Origin: JABMQW01 sp964439935 | GTDB lineage: Bacteria > Fidelibacterota > Marinisomatia > Marinisomatales > TCS56 | DNA: 64,000 nt | Assembly (NCBI GenBank): GCA_964439935.1 | Contig: CAYTPW010000008.1 | Coordinates: 62,001 to 126,000, forward strand | Direction: 5' to 3' | Shown: positions 1-8,796 of the stretch, one piece after another | How positions within the stretch are numbered: position 1 is the first letter of the stretch | Layout of the letters: each line of letters starts with the position of its first letter | Notes under the pieces: model-generated | The model's database searches: none | What the model saw: the letters and a program-made list of their open reading frames with translations, nothing else | Told to the model about the DNA's origin: nothing | Translations under genes and position numbers: made by a program

Positions 1-497
1 TGATCATAGGGCGGCATGTTACGGACACCATTAGTAATTACATGAAAGAGGTAGCCATCTTCCACCTGACGGATACGTTCATCATGAATTGAAGTGGGTG
101 GAATCGGATACTTGTATTGCATGATGATCCCTTTACCATCACCGACCCGGCTATGGCAGGGTGCACAATATATATTATATCGCTCCTGACCGCGCAGATG
201 TAATTCCTTGGTAGTAAGTCGGGGATTAATTGCAACATAGGTCTCAGGACCGGTTTTACCCGTATAATATTCCTGGTTCTCTCTCAGCTCTCCCATAGCA
301 ACAGTGCCCGCGACAGGCTGACGCATCGTCGATCCATCAGCGAAAAATTTACTTTCCCGGAATGGTTTGTATTTCTGCTGTGTATCCATATTAGGATTCA
401 GATGCACTGGTGGATTTTCGGAAGTTCGTCCCCTTCCGCAACTTATCAGGATGGTGGCAATCAGGACACTAAAGCCAATTTGAATCAGGCTCTTCAC
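1..497 (-). CDS. actE: ActE, monohaem cytochrome c lipoprotein of alternative complex III (3' part cut by window edge)
   Basis: The reading frame opens with GTG at 497, five bases after the actD stop, and stays open to base 1, so the C-terminus lies outside the window. The N-terminus is a lipoprotein signal (hydrophobic run ending LISC, Cys near residue 20). A single haem c motif, CAPCH, follows near residue 118, then a KGIIMQYKYPIPP stretch and NGVRNMPPYDQ, which fits the Met-ligand region of a mono-haem cytochrome c. In alternative complex III, ActE is the lipid-anchored periplasmic cytochrome that takes electrons from the ActA haems. There is no ATG in frame between the actD stop and this codon, hence the GTG choice. 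The order actA-B-C-D-E supports the call more than the sequence alone. Confidence 0.85.
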   Translation of the reverse strand, partial: MKSLIQIGFSVLIATILISCGRGRTSENPPVHLNPNMDTQQKYKPFRESKFFADGSTMRQPVAGTVAMGELRENQEYYTGKTGPETYVAINPRLTTKELHLRGQERYNIYCAPCHSRVGDGKGIIMQYKYPIPPTSIHDERIRQVEDGYLFHVITNGVRNMPPYD

Positions 498-501
498 GTA
501 A

Positions 502-1062
502 CTAATCTTCCCCTTCCAGTAATTCAATATTGATACCACCGATTTCCGTTAAAAATGCAGCGGTTTGGCGTTGATCAAAATATCCATCGGCAGCTTCGAT
601 GCTGATGAAGAATCCATTGTTAGAAGCTATCTTGAAATTCTTGGAAAAAAATAACGGATGGTGCAGGCGAGGTAATCGATTGAAATGGAACATGCCAAAT
701 ACAGCTGCGAAAGCGCCGAACAAAACCATCAATGCGAAAGTAACAATCGTAAATGCTTGCCAGCTGAATAGGGGCTTGCCGGATACAGTAATTGGGTATT
801 CGATGGTTGCTGTCCAGCCTTGCAGTAATAATCCGCTGATCGCACCGGTGGCACAAAAAATAGCCACCACAAATCCCAGCTTGCTGCGTTTCATTCCCAT
901 GGCCCTGTCCATACCATGGATTGGGAAGGGTGAATGACAGTCGAATAATTGATAGCCAGCATCACGGACTTTTCCAGCGGCCTCAATTAAAGTACCGGGA
1001 TTGGCGAATTCCGCCAGTATTCCGTGAATTGTTTTCCGGGCCATTTTATTTGTTCTCTGCAT
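502..1062 (-). CDS. actD: ActD, membrane subunit of alternative complex III (DUF3341)
   Basis: A 186-residue protein with an N-terminal soluble region (HGILAEFANPGTLIEAAGKVRDAGY), two membrane helices at about residues 60-80 and 100-125, and a short C-terminal soluble domain ending NIELLEGED. This is the layout of the DUF3341 family, the ActD subunit that packs beside ActC in the inner membrane and carries no cofactor. The conserved CHSPFPIHGMD motif is present near residue 43. The gene overlaps actC by 17 bases and is followed within a few bases by actE, so it is translated from one operon. Start: the ATG at 1062 lies inside the end of actC; a second ATG seven codons in (residue M7) is also possible. 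Confidence 0.9.
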   Translation of the reverse strand: MQRTNKMARKTIHGILAEFANPGTLIEAAGKVRDAGYQLFDCHSPFPIHGMDRAMGMKRSKLGFVVAIFCATGAISGLLLQGWTATIEYPITVSGKPLFSWQAFTIVTFALMVLFGAFAAVFGMFHFNRLPRLHHPLFFSKNFKIASNNGFFISIEAADGYFDQRQTAAFLTEIGGINIELLEGED

Positions 1063-2416
1063 GGTAATGGTGAGGATCAGCCTGAGGCAGTACCCCTTTG
1101 ACCTCAGACATTGAGATCATTGGTAAAAATCGCAGGAATAATAAGAAGAGTGTAAAGAATAAACCGAAAGTGCCTATGAACGTCGCAATATCAAAAAATG
1201 TTGGTGAATAATAATCCCAACTGGATGGTAGAAAATCACGTGAGAGTGACGAGACGGTAATCACGAACCGTTCAAACCACATGCCAATATTGATCAGGAT
1301 CGAGGCCACAAACATAACTGGCACACTGGTGCGTAATTTTTTTGACCAGAATAACTGGGGAACAATCACATTACAGGAGATCATGGTCCAGTAGGCCCAG
1401 GCATAGGGTCCAAAAGCGCGATTGATAAATGCGAAACTTTCATAATTATTGCCGCTGTACCAGGCGATGAAAAATTCCATGGCGTAGGAATAGCCAACGA
1501 TTGATCCGGTGACAAGCATGATTTTATTCATGTTCTCCAGGTGGCGGATCGTGATGAAATGCTCTAATGCAAAAATTTTACGGGCGATTAATGCCAGCGT
1601 CATGACCATGGCAAAACCGGAAAAAATCGCTCCGGCCACAAAATAGGGCGGAAAGATGGTTGTGTGCCAGCCGGGAATCATACTGGTGGCAAAGTCAGTG
1701 CTGACGACTGAATGAACAGATAACACCAGCGGTGTTGAAAGTCCAGCCAGCAGCAAGTAAGCCAGTTCATAATGCTGCCATTGCCGGTTTCCACCGCGCC
1801 AGCCCAGCGCCAATGTTCCGAAAACAATTTTACGGATTTTTGATTTAGCCCGATCACGTAAAGTGGCCAGATCGGGGATCAGTCCCGTAAACCAGAATAG
1901 CAGGGAAACAGTAAAATAAGTTCCAACTGCGAAAAAATCCCACAGCAGCGGACTGCGGAAATTGGGCCACATTCCCATTTGGTTTGGAACCGGGAAGAAC
2001 CAGTGGATGACCCAGATTCGACCAACGTGGATCCCAGGGAAAACCAGTGCGCAGATGACAGCAAACAGGGTCATTGCCTCTGCAAATCGATTGATCGATG
2101 TACGCCATTTCTGGCGTAGTAAAAATAAGACCGCTGAAATCAGAGTACCAGCGTGACCGATACCAACCCAGAATACGAAATTTACAATCGCCCAACCCCA
2201 GCCGACTGGATTATTGAGCCCCCAAATGCCGGTGCCTTCCCAGAACAGATAGGCCAGCAGGCCCACCAGCATCATCAATACCGATACTGAAAGGGCAAAG
2301 GCAAAATACCAGGGTTTGGGTGTTTTCCGCTCGGTTATTGAGCTGATCTGCTCCGTAATGGTATCAAAGGTTTGATTACCGGTAACCTGGGGCGGCAGCA
2401 GTGAAATATCGGTCAT
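1046..2416 (-). CDS. actC: ActC, NrfD/PsrC-like quinol-binding membrane subunit of alternative complex III
   Basis: A 456-residue polytopic membrane protein with about ten hydrophobic segments. It matches the NrfD/PsrC family form found in alternative complex III (motifs GWGWAIVNFVFWVGIGHAG and HVGRIWVIHWFFPVPNQ). ActC provides the quinol-binding site, and electrons then move to the iron-sulphur part of ActB. The ATG lies one base beyond the actB stop, and its 3' end overlaps actD, so expression is tightly coupled. A second NrfD-like subunit, ActF, is usual in this complex and would be expected beyond the left window edge; it is not seen here. Confidence 0.93.
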   Translation of the reverse strand: MTDISLLPPQVTGNQTFDTITEQISSITERKTPKPWYFAFALSVSVLMMLVGLLAYLFWEGTGIWGLNNPVGWGWAIVNFVFWVGIGHAGTLISAVLFLLRQKWRTSINRFAEAMTLFAVICALVFPGIHVGRIWVIHWFFPVPNQMGMWPNFRSPLLWDFFAVGTYFTVSLLFWFTGLIPDLATLRDRAKSKIRKIVFGTLALGWRGGNRQWQHYELAYLLLAGLSTPLVLSVHSVVSTDFATSMIPGWHTTIFPPYFVAGAIFSGFAMVMTLALIARKIFALEHFITIRHLENMNKIMLVTGSIVGYSYAMEFFIAWYSGNNYESFAFINRAFGPYAWAYWTMISCNVIVPQLFWSKKLRTSVPVMFVASILINIGMWFERFVITVSSLSRDFLPSSWDYYSPTFFDIATFIGTFGLFFTLFLLFLRFLPMISMSEVKGVLPQADPHHYHAENK

Positions 2417-2417
2417 A

Positions 2418-5417
2418 TCAGCTCACCAACTCAGGATTGGGATTACGCAGTTTGGCCAGGTAGGTCAGGCGCGGTTTTGTGTTAAGCTCACCCAGCAGCG
2501 CATAATTTCGGTTCTGAAGTTTGGACTTAGAAACACGACTATTCGGATCATTGGTATTACCGAAGACGATTGCATCCGCCGGGCAGCTTTGCTGACAGGC
2601 CGACTGTACTTCATCATCCCGAATTTCCCGATTCTCGTTTTTCGCACCGATGCGCGCCAGACTGATTCGTTGAACGCAGAAAGAGCATTTTTCCATGACA
2701 CCACGAGAGCGGACGGTAACGTCTGGGTTCATGGCCATCTCAACTATTTCCGGTGTATCCTTGGTATAATTGAAGAAATTGAAACGGCGGACTTTATAGG
2801 GGCAATTATTGGCGCAATAGCGAGTACCCACGCAGCGGTTGTAGGTCATCACGTTCAGTCCCTCACCGTCATGCACTGTAGCAGCCACCGGGCAGACCTG
2901 TTCGCAGGGTGCGTTTTCGCAATGTTGACAGGCCACGGGTTGGTGTACCAGCTCAGGATTTTCTTCCGGACCGCTGAAATATCGGTCCATTCTTATCCAG
3001 GCCATCTCGCGGCCTTTGGCAACTTCTTCTTTGCCAACGATTGGGATATTATTTTCGCTCTGACAGGCGATTGAGCAGGCATTACAGCCGGTGCAGGTAT
3101 TCAAATCGATTGTCATCCCCCATTGATAACCTTTGTCGTAATCCTTTTCTTCCCATAGCGATTTCAATGGTGGATGTTCCACTGCTTCACTGACGAAATC
3201 GGGATGCTGTTGGTATTCCTCCAGAGTAGCTTCCCGGTATAATACCGGCAAACGGTCTTGAATTGCATCCGCAGCCAGTTTTTCCAGGTCCAGGCCATGG
3301 TGGTCCTGGGTGCAGGCCAGTTCGTAAGTGGCGTTGGTTTTGGTTATCGTCGCTTCGGAAATAATATAAGGGTTATCGCTGGTACGGAGCCGATAGGCAT
3401 TGACGCCAACATCATTACCAATCCTTCCAGCGGCTTCACGTCCATAACCTGTTGCCAGAGAAATTGTGAAATCAGCCTGGCCAGGGACGATCCAGACTGG
3501 AGCCGTTAGCGATTGACCACCAAAGGAAATTTCAATTACATCGTAATTGGATACCTTCAACGCTTCAGCGCTTTTACGGTTCATTACCACCGCGTTATCC
3601 CAGGTCAGTTTGGTGATTGGATCCGGCAATTCCTGCAACCAGCCGTTATTGGCAAAACGGCCGTCGAAACTGGCATTAGACGCTGTCAGTGAGATCTCAA
3701 TATTAGTGGCTGATGGAGGTGTGCTTGTTAAACTTTCAGTAAAATAATTTTTCAATCCGCTTTGGGAAATCCGAGGTACTTCGCTATCTGCAATGGAATC
3801 CAACAATCCATCGTGAAGTACCCGTCGCCAGGATTTATCAAAATTTGCTGATTGTAGAATGGTTCGCCAGGTTTTTTGGATTTCATCGTAGCCGCTGAAT
3901 TTCTCACCGCTGGCAAGTAGACTTAATAATTCTATGGCGCTGATCGCGCCAAAAAGAGGTTCGATTTGTGGTTGTATAATACTGCGGATACCGTTAAGGG
4001 TAGTGGCATCACCCCAGGCTTCCAGAAAATGGGTCTGATTAATATGCCAATTCACTAATCTGGATGTTTCATCAACGTGGGAGCTGAGATGGACGGTGTT
4101 GGTAACATTGCCAAGAGCTTTCGAAAAATCTAAATCGACAGGGACATTATAAACCGGATTACCACCCAGCATTACCAGATAATCAATTTCACCAGCTTCC
4201 ATTGCATCAACCAGACTGATCAGGGCTGGTGTTGATGATAACTCCGAATCCTTCATTTGGTAGTAGTCAACCGTACTACCGGTATTTCCCAGAGCTGAGT
4301 TCAATAGTAGAACCAGGGCATGAACTTGCGCAGGTTGGTTGCGTCCGGCTACGATCAAGCTCTGTCCCAGATTAGTAAGCAAATCCTTTGCAACTGCTTG
4401 AATCCAATCGGGGCTTGCTTTATATTCAACAGCTGGCAGGCTTATACTCCCGGGCAAAGCTAACCCTTGATTTTGCAGTTCATGAGCTAAAGTCAGGGTA
4501 AATGCTGCTACTTGCGAAGCTGGTAAATTCAGGCGGTGATCAGCCATGCCGCCAGTAACGGTGAAGGCGGGCTCTACAACATACAAACGGTTCATGGAAT
4601 CATTTTCCGATTCTACCCGGCGGCCTTCCGTGAATCCTTTAGTGTTGGCTATAGCATCGGTCTCCAAATGGAGAAAATCACTATCCAGCGCCAGTATCAC
4701 CTGCGCGTTATTCAGGTGGTATTTCGGCTGATAGATTTTGCCGGTAGCGGCCTGAATACCATTGTAAATGTTTTCATCGGATATTGGACTCCAGGTAACC
4801 CAGCGGGCTTTGGGGAATTGCCGGATAAACTCGGTCTTGAGACGAGCCAGGGTGGGTGAAGCGAAAGTCTCGGATAAAATGGCAAACCCTTCGCCCTTCC
4901 TTTCTTTGAATTCAGAATGGGTTGTGCGCCAGTGAGCGCAAAAATCATCCCAGTTGCGGGTGAGGCCATTATTTATAACGGATTTAGAACGATCTGGATC
5001 ATAAAGATTGAGAATGGCTGCCTGGACGAAAGAATTGGCGGCACCCAGGGAAGCTGGATGTTTGGGATTGCCTTCCAGTTTGGTGGGGCGGCCTTCGTGG
5101 TTTTCCACCAGCACCCCGATATTCTCAAGCCCAAACGGCATGGTTGTGGCATAGAATTTTGGCAAGCCGGGAGTAATATTTTCCTGCCCGACAACATAGG
5201 GGATAATTTTTTCCACCGGTCGTCGGCAACCAGCCAAACCAGCTAAGGCAACCGATGCTCCCATGAGTGATAAAAATACACGTCTTGAAACAGGATCGTT
5301 CAACTCGGAAGCGCTATCTGGGAATTCCCGTTCAACGAATTGGCGGAATTCGTCCGTATCAGCCAATTGATCCAGGCTGCGCCAGTAAGTCTTGCCAGTA
5401 GTCGTCAGGGTCTTCAT
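2418..5417 (-). CDS. actB: ActB, molybdopterin-oxidoreductase-like/iron-sulphur fusion subunit of alternative complex III
   Basis: About 999 residues. The N-terminus (residues 1-64) is the extended Tat-type leader of this family: a DTDEFRQFVEREFPDSASE stretch, then SRRVFLSLMG at about 44-53 and a Cys at 64. Residues 65-720 are the B1 domain, related to molybdopterin oxidoreductases; in known complexes it holds no molybdenum. The C-terminal B2 domain is a four-cluster ferredoxin-like part with CTGCNACSIAC, CQHCENAPCEQVCP, CANNCP and CSFCVQR motifs. The ATG at 5417 overlaps the actA stop (ATGA). A TTG further upstream at 5435 is possible but lacks a properly spaced ribosome site. Role: passes electrons from quinol at ActC to the haems of ActA and ActE. 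Confidence 0.95.
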   Translation of the reverse strand: MKTLTTTGKTYWRSLDQLADTDEFRQFVEREFPDSASELNDPVSRRVFLSLMGASVALAGLAGCRRPVEKIIPYVVGQENITPGLPKFYATTMPFGLENIGVLVENHEGRPTKLEGNPKHPASLGAANSFVQAAILNLYDPDRSKSVINNGLTRNWDDFCAHWRTTHSEFKERKGEGFAILSETFASPTLARLKTEFIRQFPKARWVTWSPISDENIYNGIQAATGKIYQPKYHLNNAQVILALDSDFLHLETDAIANTKGFTEGRRVESENDSMNRLYVVEPAFTVTGGMADHRLNLPASQVAAFTLTLAHELQNQGLALPGSISLPAVEYKASPDWIQAVAKDLLTNLGQSLIVAGRNQPAQVHALVLLLNSALGNTGSTVDYYQMKDSELSSTPALISLVDAMEAGEIDYLVMLGGNPVYNVPVDLDFSKALGNVTNTVHLSSHVDETSRLVNWHINQTHFLEAWGDATTLNGIRSIIQPQIEPLFGAISAIELLSLLASGEKFSGYDEIQKTWRTILQSANFDKSWRRVLHDGLLDSIADSEVPRISQSGLKNYFTESLTSTPPSATNIEISLTASNASFDGRFANNGWLQELPDPITKLTWDNAVVMNRKSAEALKVSNYDVIEISFGGQSLTAPVWIVPGQADFTISLATGYGREAAGRIGNDVGVNAYRLRTSDNPYIISEATITKTNATYELACTQDHHGLDLEKLAADAIQDRLPVLYREATLEEYQQHPDFVSEAVEHPPLKSLWEEKDYDKGYQWGMTIDLNTCTGCNACSIACQSENNIPIVGKEEVAKGREMAWIRMDRYFSGPEENPELVHQPVACQHCENAPCEQVCPVAATVHDGEGLNVMTYNRCVGTRYCANNCPYKVRRFNFFNYTKDTPEIVEMAMNPDVTVRSRGVMEKCSFCVQRISLARIGAKNENREIRDDEVQSACQQSCPADAIVFGNTNDPNSRVSKSKLQNRNYALLGELNTKPRLTYLAKLRNPNPELVS

Positions 5418-6061
5418 CGATGGCAGGCAGAACAATCCTCAGATGGTTTAATATTATATTCAGTTATTTGCTGGTGCGCCAGTTCAATTTGGTCGGTAGG
5501 TGGAGTCCATTTCATATTAGTAATTTCCGATATTGGCCGTATGTGCCGATTGGGATTTCGGTGGCAATCAAGACACCAACTCATACTTAATGGCTCAACC
5601 AGTTTTACTACTTCCATTTCTGTAACATTTCCATGACAACTGGCACAGCCGATTCCGGCATTAATGTGGATAGAATGATTGAAATAGGCATAATCCGGTA
5701 CTTTATGCACACGTACCCATTGCAAGGGATTGCCTGTGGCCCAGCTGCGTCGGACAGGTAATAATTTTTTACTTTCAGGTAGAATAAGTTGATGACAGTT
5801 CATACAAGTTTGGGTCGGTGGGAGACTGGCAGAAGCGGCAGTCTCTACAGAAGTGTGACAATATCGGCAGTCGATTCCCAAATCCCCGGCGTGAAGTTTG
5901 TGACTATATGGTACTGGTTGCTCAGGTTGGTAGCCTACATCGGTATATTTAGGTGATCCAAACCACCAGATTACGATGACAATGCTAACTAATAACAGTA
6001 GTACACAAACCGCTAATAGGATTGGCAGTTTATTTGTCCATTTTGGAAAAATCTGCGCCAA
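5414..6061 (-). CDS. actA: ActA, membrane-anchored pentahaem cytochrome c of alternative complex III
   Basis: 215 residues with an N-terminal membrane anchor (about residues 13-35) and five CXXCH haem motifs: CRYCH, CMNCH, CASCH, CLDCH and CSACH, the last one being the C-terminal end of the protein. Five haems and this length are typical for ActA. It is the first structural gene of the operon, two bases downstream of the Rrf2 regulator gene, and its stop overlaps the actB start. Haem is attached in the periplasm, so the cell needs a cytochrome c maturation system; a CcmH-like gene occurs at 37327-37758. Confidence 0.95.
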   Translation of the reverse strand: MAQIFPKWTNKLPILLAVCVLLLLVSIVIVIWWFGSPKYTDVGYQPEQPVPYSHKLHAGDLGIDCRYCHTSVETAASASLPPTQTCMNCHQLILPESKKLLPVRRSWATGNPLQWVRVHKVPDYAYFNHSIHINAGIGCASCHGNVTEMEVVKLVEPLSMSWCLDCHRNPNRHIRPISEITNMKWTPPTDQIELAHQQITEYNIKPSEDCSACHR

Positions 6062-6063
6062 TT

Positions 6064-6504
6064 CTACATTTCCCTCTCATTATCTTTGGGAGGAATATAA
6101 GGTATCAGTTCGGTAAAATTAATCTTTTCAAGAATAGTGGATACCTGGTTTTCTACATCGCGCATTTTATTAATGATCGGATTACAAATTTGCTGCCGGC
6201 CACAATCTTTATAATCATTTTCCAGGCATCTGACCATATGCGGCGGACCTTCCATAACTTCGATGACTTCCCTAAGAGTTATTTCGGCTGGTAGTTTCAA
6301 AAGACGATAACCACCGTGGATTCCCTTAACCGATTCCACGATTTCTGCTTTTACTAATTTCTGCAAAACCTTTGAAAGGAATTCTGCCGGTAGATTGAGA
6401 GCAGAGGCTAGACCATCTTTGGTATAAACGGCATTATCATTCCGGCCAGCTAAAAAGCCAACCACCAGGATTGAATAATCAGCTGCTTTACTGATACCAA
6501 GCAT
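6064..6504 (-). CDS. Rrf2-family regulator heading the alternative complex III operon
   Basis: 146 residues. An N-terminal winged helix (MLGISKAADYSILVVGFLA, then HGGYRLLKLP as the wing) is followed by three cysteines in the pattern CX7CX5C (RCLENDYKDCGRQQIC) near residues 93-107. This arrangement in Rrf2 proteins such as IscR and NsrR usually binds an iron-sulphur cluster that senses iron, NO or redox state. The spacing differs slightly from the classical CX5CX5C of IscR. The gene ends two bases before actA on the same strand and is almost certainly co-transcribed. It probably controls the respiratory operon and itself; the signal is not known from the sequence. Confidence 0.88.
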   Translation of the reverse strand: MLGISKAADYSILVVGFLAGRNDNAVYTKDGLASALNLPAEFLSKVLQKLVKAEIVESVKGIHGGYRLLKLPAEITLREVIEVMEGPPHMVRCLENDYKDCGRQQICNPIINKMRDVENQVSTILEKINFTELIPYIPPKDNEREM

Positions 6505-6780
6505 AAAATATTATTGGTTACGCTTAATTATATAGTATTTGAAAGAATACATGTCGCGATTATAAAACAGTAAAAATAATGAATCAAGCAATAAGTGGAC
6601 AAATTTAGTCCAGATTAAAAAATTGTCATTCCGACTCTACCCCGAAACGGAGAGGAATCTGAAATATCTGTATATAAATCGTAGCTTGTATTGGAAGGAA
6701 AATAAATTCAAGGATGGAATGAGTAAAATCATCTTTATAAGGATTTGTTGGGTAACATTTAATCAGTTGTTGTGCATGAA
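6505..6780. other. Divergent intergenic region between act and ars operons
   Basis: AT-rich, with no convincing gene. It holds the act promoter side, one arm of the dispersed TGTCATTTCGA-type repeat near 6624-6660 (GTCATTCCGACTCT, then GAGAGGAATCT), and the promoter side of the ars operon. Confidence 0.6.
6527..6550 (-). promoter_or_regulatory. Possible promoter and operator of the rrf2-act operon
   Basis: On the minus strand a TATAAT hexamer lies at 6532-6527, 23 bases upstream of the regulator's ATG (6504). Just upstream of it is a short inverted repeat, GTATT-CTTTCA-AATAC (6550-6535), which would sit between the -10 and -35 regions. A clear -35 box is not visible. The position suits autoregulation by the Rrf2 protein, but five-base arms are weak evidence. 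Confidence 0.3.
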
Positions 6781-6813
6781 ATTTCGTTTATACATTTCGC
6801 CATATAACGAAAT
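6781..6813 (+). promoter_or_regulatory. Probable ArsR operator
   Basis: An imperfect inverted repeat, ATTTCGTTTATA - nine bases - ATATAACGAAAT, ends 15 bases before the arsR start codon. ArsR/SmtB repressors bind AT-rich interrupted palindromes placed over or next to their own promoter, so this is the natural candidate for autoregulation of the ars operon. The arms and position are seen directly; binding is inferred. Confidence 0.55.
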
Positions 6814-6828
6814 GAAATATTAATATTC

Positions 6829-7173
6829 ATGCGAACAGAAATCAAATTATTTAAAGCTCTGTCTGACACAAACCGGATCCGAATATTGAAAATGCTGGAA
6901 ATGCGTCCTCTCTGTGTCTGCGAGATTACCGAGGTTTTACAGTTGGCTCCATCGACTGTTTCCAAACATCTGTCCTTGTTGCGCGACACCGAATTGATTG
7001 TCGATGTCAAGGAAGGCAAATGGGTCAATTATCACTTGCAAGCCGGAGCGGATGAAGAACAAGCACAACAAATATTGAAATTGTTGGCTGCGTGGTTGCC
7101 TGATGATAAAACAATCATCAGAGATCAAAAATTAGCAAATGAAGTTGACCGGAATATTCTCTGCGGAGGTTAG
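6829..7173 (+). CDS. arsR: ArsR/SmtB-family metalloregulatory repressor
   Basis: 114 residues with the ArsR winged-helix fold: KLFKALSDTNRIRILKML, then the metal-binding signature ELCVCEI-like LCVCEI at residues 28-33, and recognition helix STVSKHLSLLRD. The vicinal Cys pair in LCVCE is the arsenite/antimonite site in classical ArsR. As(III) binding releases the repressor from the operator just upstream. It is the first gene of an operon with a permease, a thioredoxin-like protein and ACR3, which supports arsenic as the signal. The next gene starts two bases after its stop. Confidence 0.92.
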   Translation: MRTEIKLFKALSDTNRIRILKMLEMRPLCVCEITEVLQLAPSTVSKHLSLLRDTELIVDVKEGKWVNYHLQAGADEEQAQQILKLLAAWLPDDKTIIRDQKLANEVDRNILCGG

Positions 7174-7174
7174 A

Positions 7175-8473
7175 ATGAGCTGGCGTGAAGAAGTTAAATA
7201 TCTAATCTGGATTGTCGGTGGTTTTCTGCTGTTTTATTTTATGCCGATTGAAGATAATCAACTAGTTGGAGCAGTGACTGCCGCTATGGAACTGGCCAAT
7301 TGGTATGCACGTGCTCACGTTTTGCTATGTCTCGTTCCGGCATTTTTTATTGCTGGTGTTATTGCTATTTTTGTAAGCCAGACGGCGGTCATCAAATATT
7401 TTGGTGCGGCCGCTAAAAAATGGTTGGCCTACCTGATCGCATCGGTTTCCGGATCGGTGTTAGCTGTCTGTTCCTGCACAATCCTGCCCCTGTTTTCCAG
7501 TATTTATAAACGGGGTGCCGGTATTGGTCCGGCGGTGACCTTCCTGTATTCCGGACCTGCTGTTAATATTCTGGCTATGGTTCTGACTGCCAGGATCCTG
7601 GGCTTCAAGCTGGGAGTGGCCCGGATCATTGGTGCCGTCCTGTTCAGCATAGTGATTGGACTGATCATGCAATTTATCTATCGCAGGGAAGAGGTGGAAA
7701 AAATCGCTGATTTGCAGGTTCCTGATATAGTGGTTGTACGCCCGATCTGGCAGACGGCCGTACATTTATTGATTCTCGTGGCCATTCTTGTTTTTACAAC
7801 CTGGGCACTACCGCAAAAAATGATTGGTGTCTGGGCATCGATCTGGTCGATTAAATGGAAACTGGTCAGTCTGGCGGGTTTGGCATTGTCGCTATCATTA
7901 GTTTATATAATTGGTCTTAATCGCTACCGCGTTATGGCCGGAATTATCCTGGTCGCATTTACCGCCTGGTTTTTCCCGGTACATCCACTGATTCCATTTC
8001 TGACCGGATTATTGGTATTGGTGCTATTACTCCTAACCTCGCAGGGAGAATCGCTGGAGTGGCTGAATTCCACGTGGGGCTTTACAAAGCAGATTCTGCC
8101 ATTGCTGGCAGCCGGTGTACTGCTGGCGGGATTGCTGCTGGGATCACCGGAAGGTAGCCGGGGGCTAATTCCAGACGATTGGGTTACCGGTCTGGTTGGC
8201 GGTAATTCCCTGTGGGCCAATTTTTTCGCGGCAATTGTGGGTGCTTTCATGTATTTCGCCACGTTGACCGAAGTCCCGATTCTGCAAGGTCTTATCAGCA
8301 GTGGTATGGGACAGGGTCCGGCTTTGGCTTTGCTGTTAGCAGGACCGGCTCTGTCACTACCGAATATGCTGGTAATCCGCTCGGTGATCGGGACGAAAAA
8401 GACGATAGTATTTGTAGCCCTGGTGGTGGTGATGGCCACATTCAGTGGGATAATTTTTGGATTAATTAACTAA
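7175..8473 (+). CDS. COG0701 permease (ArsP/DUF318 type)
   Basis: 432 residues with about ten membrane helices. The family core is clear: VCSCTILPLFSSIYKRGAG, then GPAVTFLYSGPAVNI, and a second related half near the C-terminus (AGPALSLPNMLVIRS). COG0701 permeases next to arsenic genes export organoarsenicals (ArsP) or related metalloids; others act with thioredoxin-like partners. A GGAGG six bases before the ATG at 7175 decides the start. An in-frame codon at 7139 would overlap arsR by 35 bases and has no ribosome site. Substrate is inferred from context only. Confidence 0.85.
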   Translation: MSWREEVKYLIWIVGGFLLFYFMPIEDNQLVGAVTAAMELANWYARAHVLLCLVPAFFIAGVIAIFVSQTAVIKYFGAAAKKWLAYLIASVSGSVLAVCSCTILPLFSSIYKRGAGIGPAVTFLYSGPAVNILAMVLTARILGFKLGVARIIGAVLFSIVIGLIMQFIYRREEVEKIADLQVPDIVVVRPIWQTAVHLLILVAILVFTTWALPQKMIGVWASIWSIKWKLVSLAGLALSLSLVYIIGLNRYRVMAGIILVAFTAWFFPVHPLIPFLTGLLVLVLLLLTSQGESLEWLNSTWGFTKQILPLLAAGVLLAGLLLGSPEGSRGLIPDDWVTGLVGGNSLWANFFAAIVGAFMYFATLTEVPILQGLISSGMGQGPALALLLAGPALSLPNMLVIRSVIGTKKTIVFVALVVVMATFSGIIFGLIN

Positions 8474-8486
8474 AATTGGAGAAGAA

Positions 8487-8729
8487 ATGCTAAGCATTTT
8501 AGTAGCTGGACCAGGCTGCATGAACTGCAACAAACTGGCCCAGATGTGCCGGGATGTAGTTGCGGAAAATAATCTGGATGCGATCGTCGCAAAAGTAACC
8601 GATCTGAATCAGATAACAGCCCTGGGCGTGCTGATGACTCCCGGGCTGATCATAAATGGGAAAGTAATCAGCAGTGGCAAAGTGCCACTAAAAACAACTC
8701 TGGAACAATGGATTCTGGCAGAGGTGTGA
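8487..8729 (+). CDS. Small thioredoxin/glutaredoxin-like protein (TM0996/MTH895 family)
   Basis: 80 residues: ILVAGPGCMNCNKLAQM at the start gives a CXXC redox pair (CMNC), and VLMTPGLIINGKVISSGKVP is the conserved cis-Pro strand and following turn. This small family is commonly encoded beside COG0701 permeases. It lies 13 bases after the permease stop with an AGAAG-type ribosome site. A likely job is dithiol chemistry supporting arsenic handling by the neighbouring transporters; the actual partner is not known. Confidence 0.85.
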   Translation: MLSILVAGPGCMNCNKLAQMCRDVVAENNLDAIVAKVTDLNQITALGVLMTPGLIINGKVISSGKVPLKTTLEQWILAEV

Positions 8730-8796
8730 TGATATTGGTTCCCAAAGCCCAACGGATTGTAGCAATCAAGGAAAAAATGGTACAAAAGGATAGCAA

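Noticed and set aside
2589..3074. Long open frame antisense to actB
   Set aside because: It lies opposite the conserved iron-sulphur part of actB, and its amino acid make-up (His, Cys and Gly mixed with Arg) reflects reversed codons.
6623..6823. Frame across the act/ars intergenic region
   Set aside because: Starts inside a repeat arm, contains the ArsR operator and has no ribosome site.
7924..8439. 171-residue frame antisense to the COG0701 permease
   Set aside because: The permease family motifs are on the other strand; this frame has Pro/Thr/Ser bias typical of an antisense shadow.
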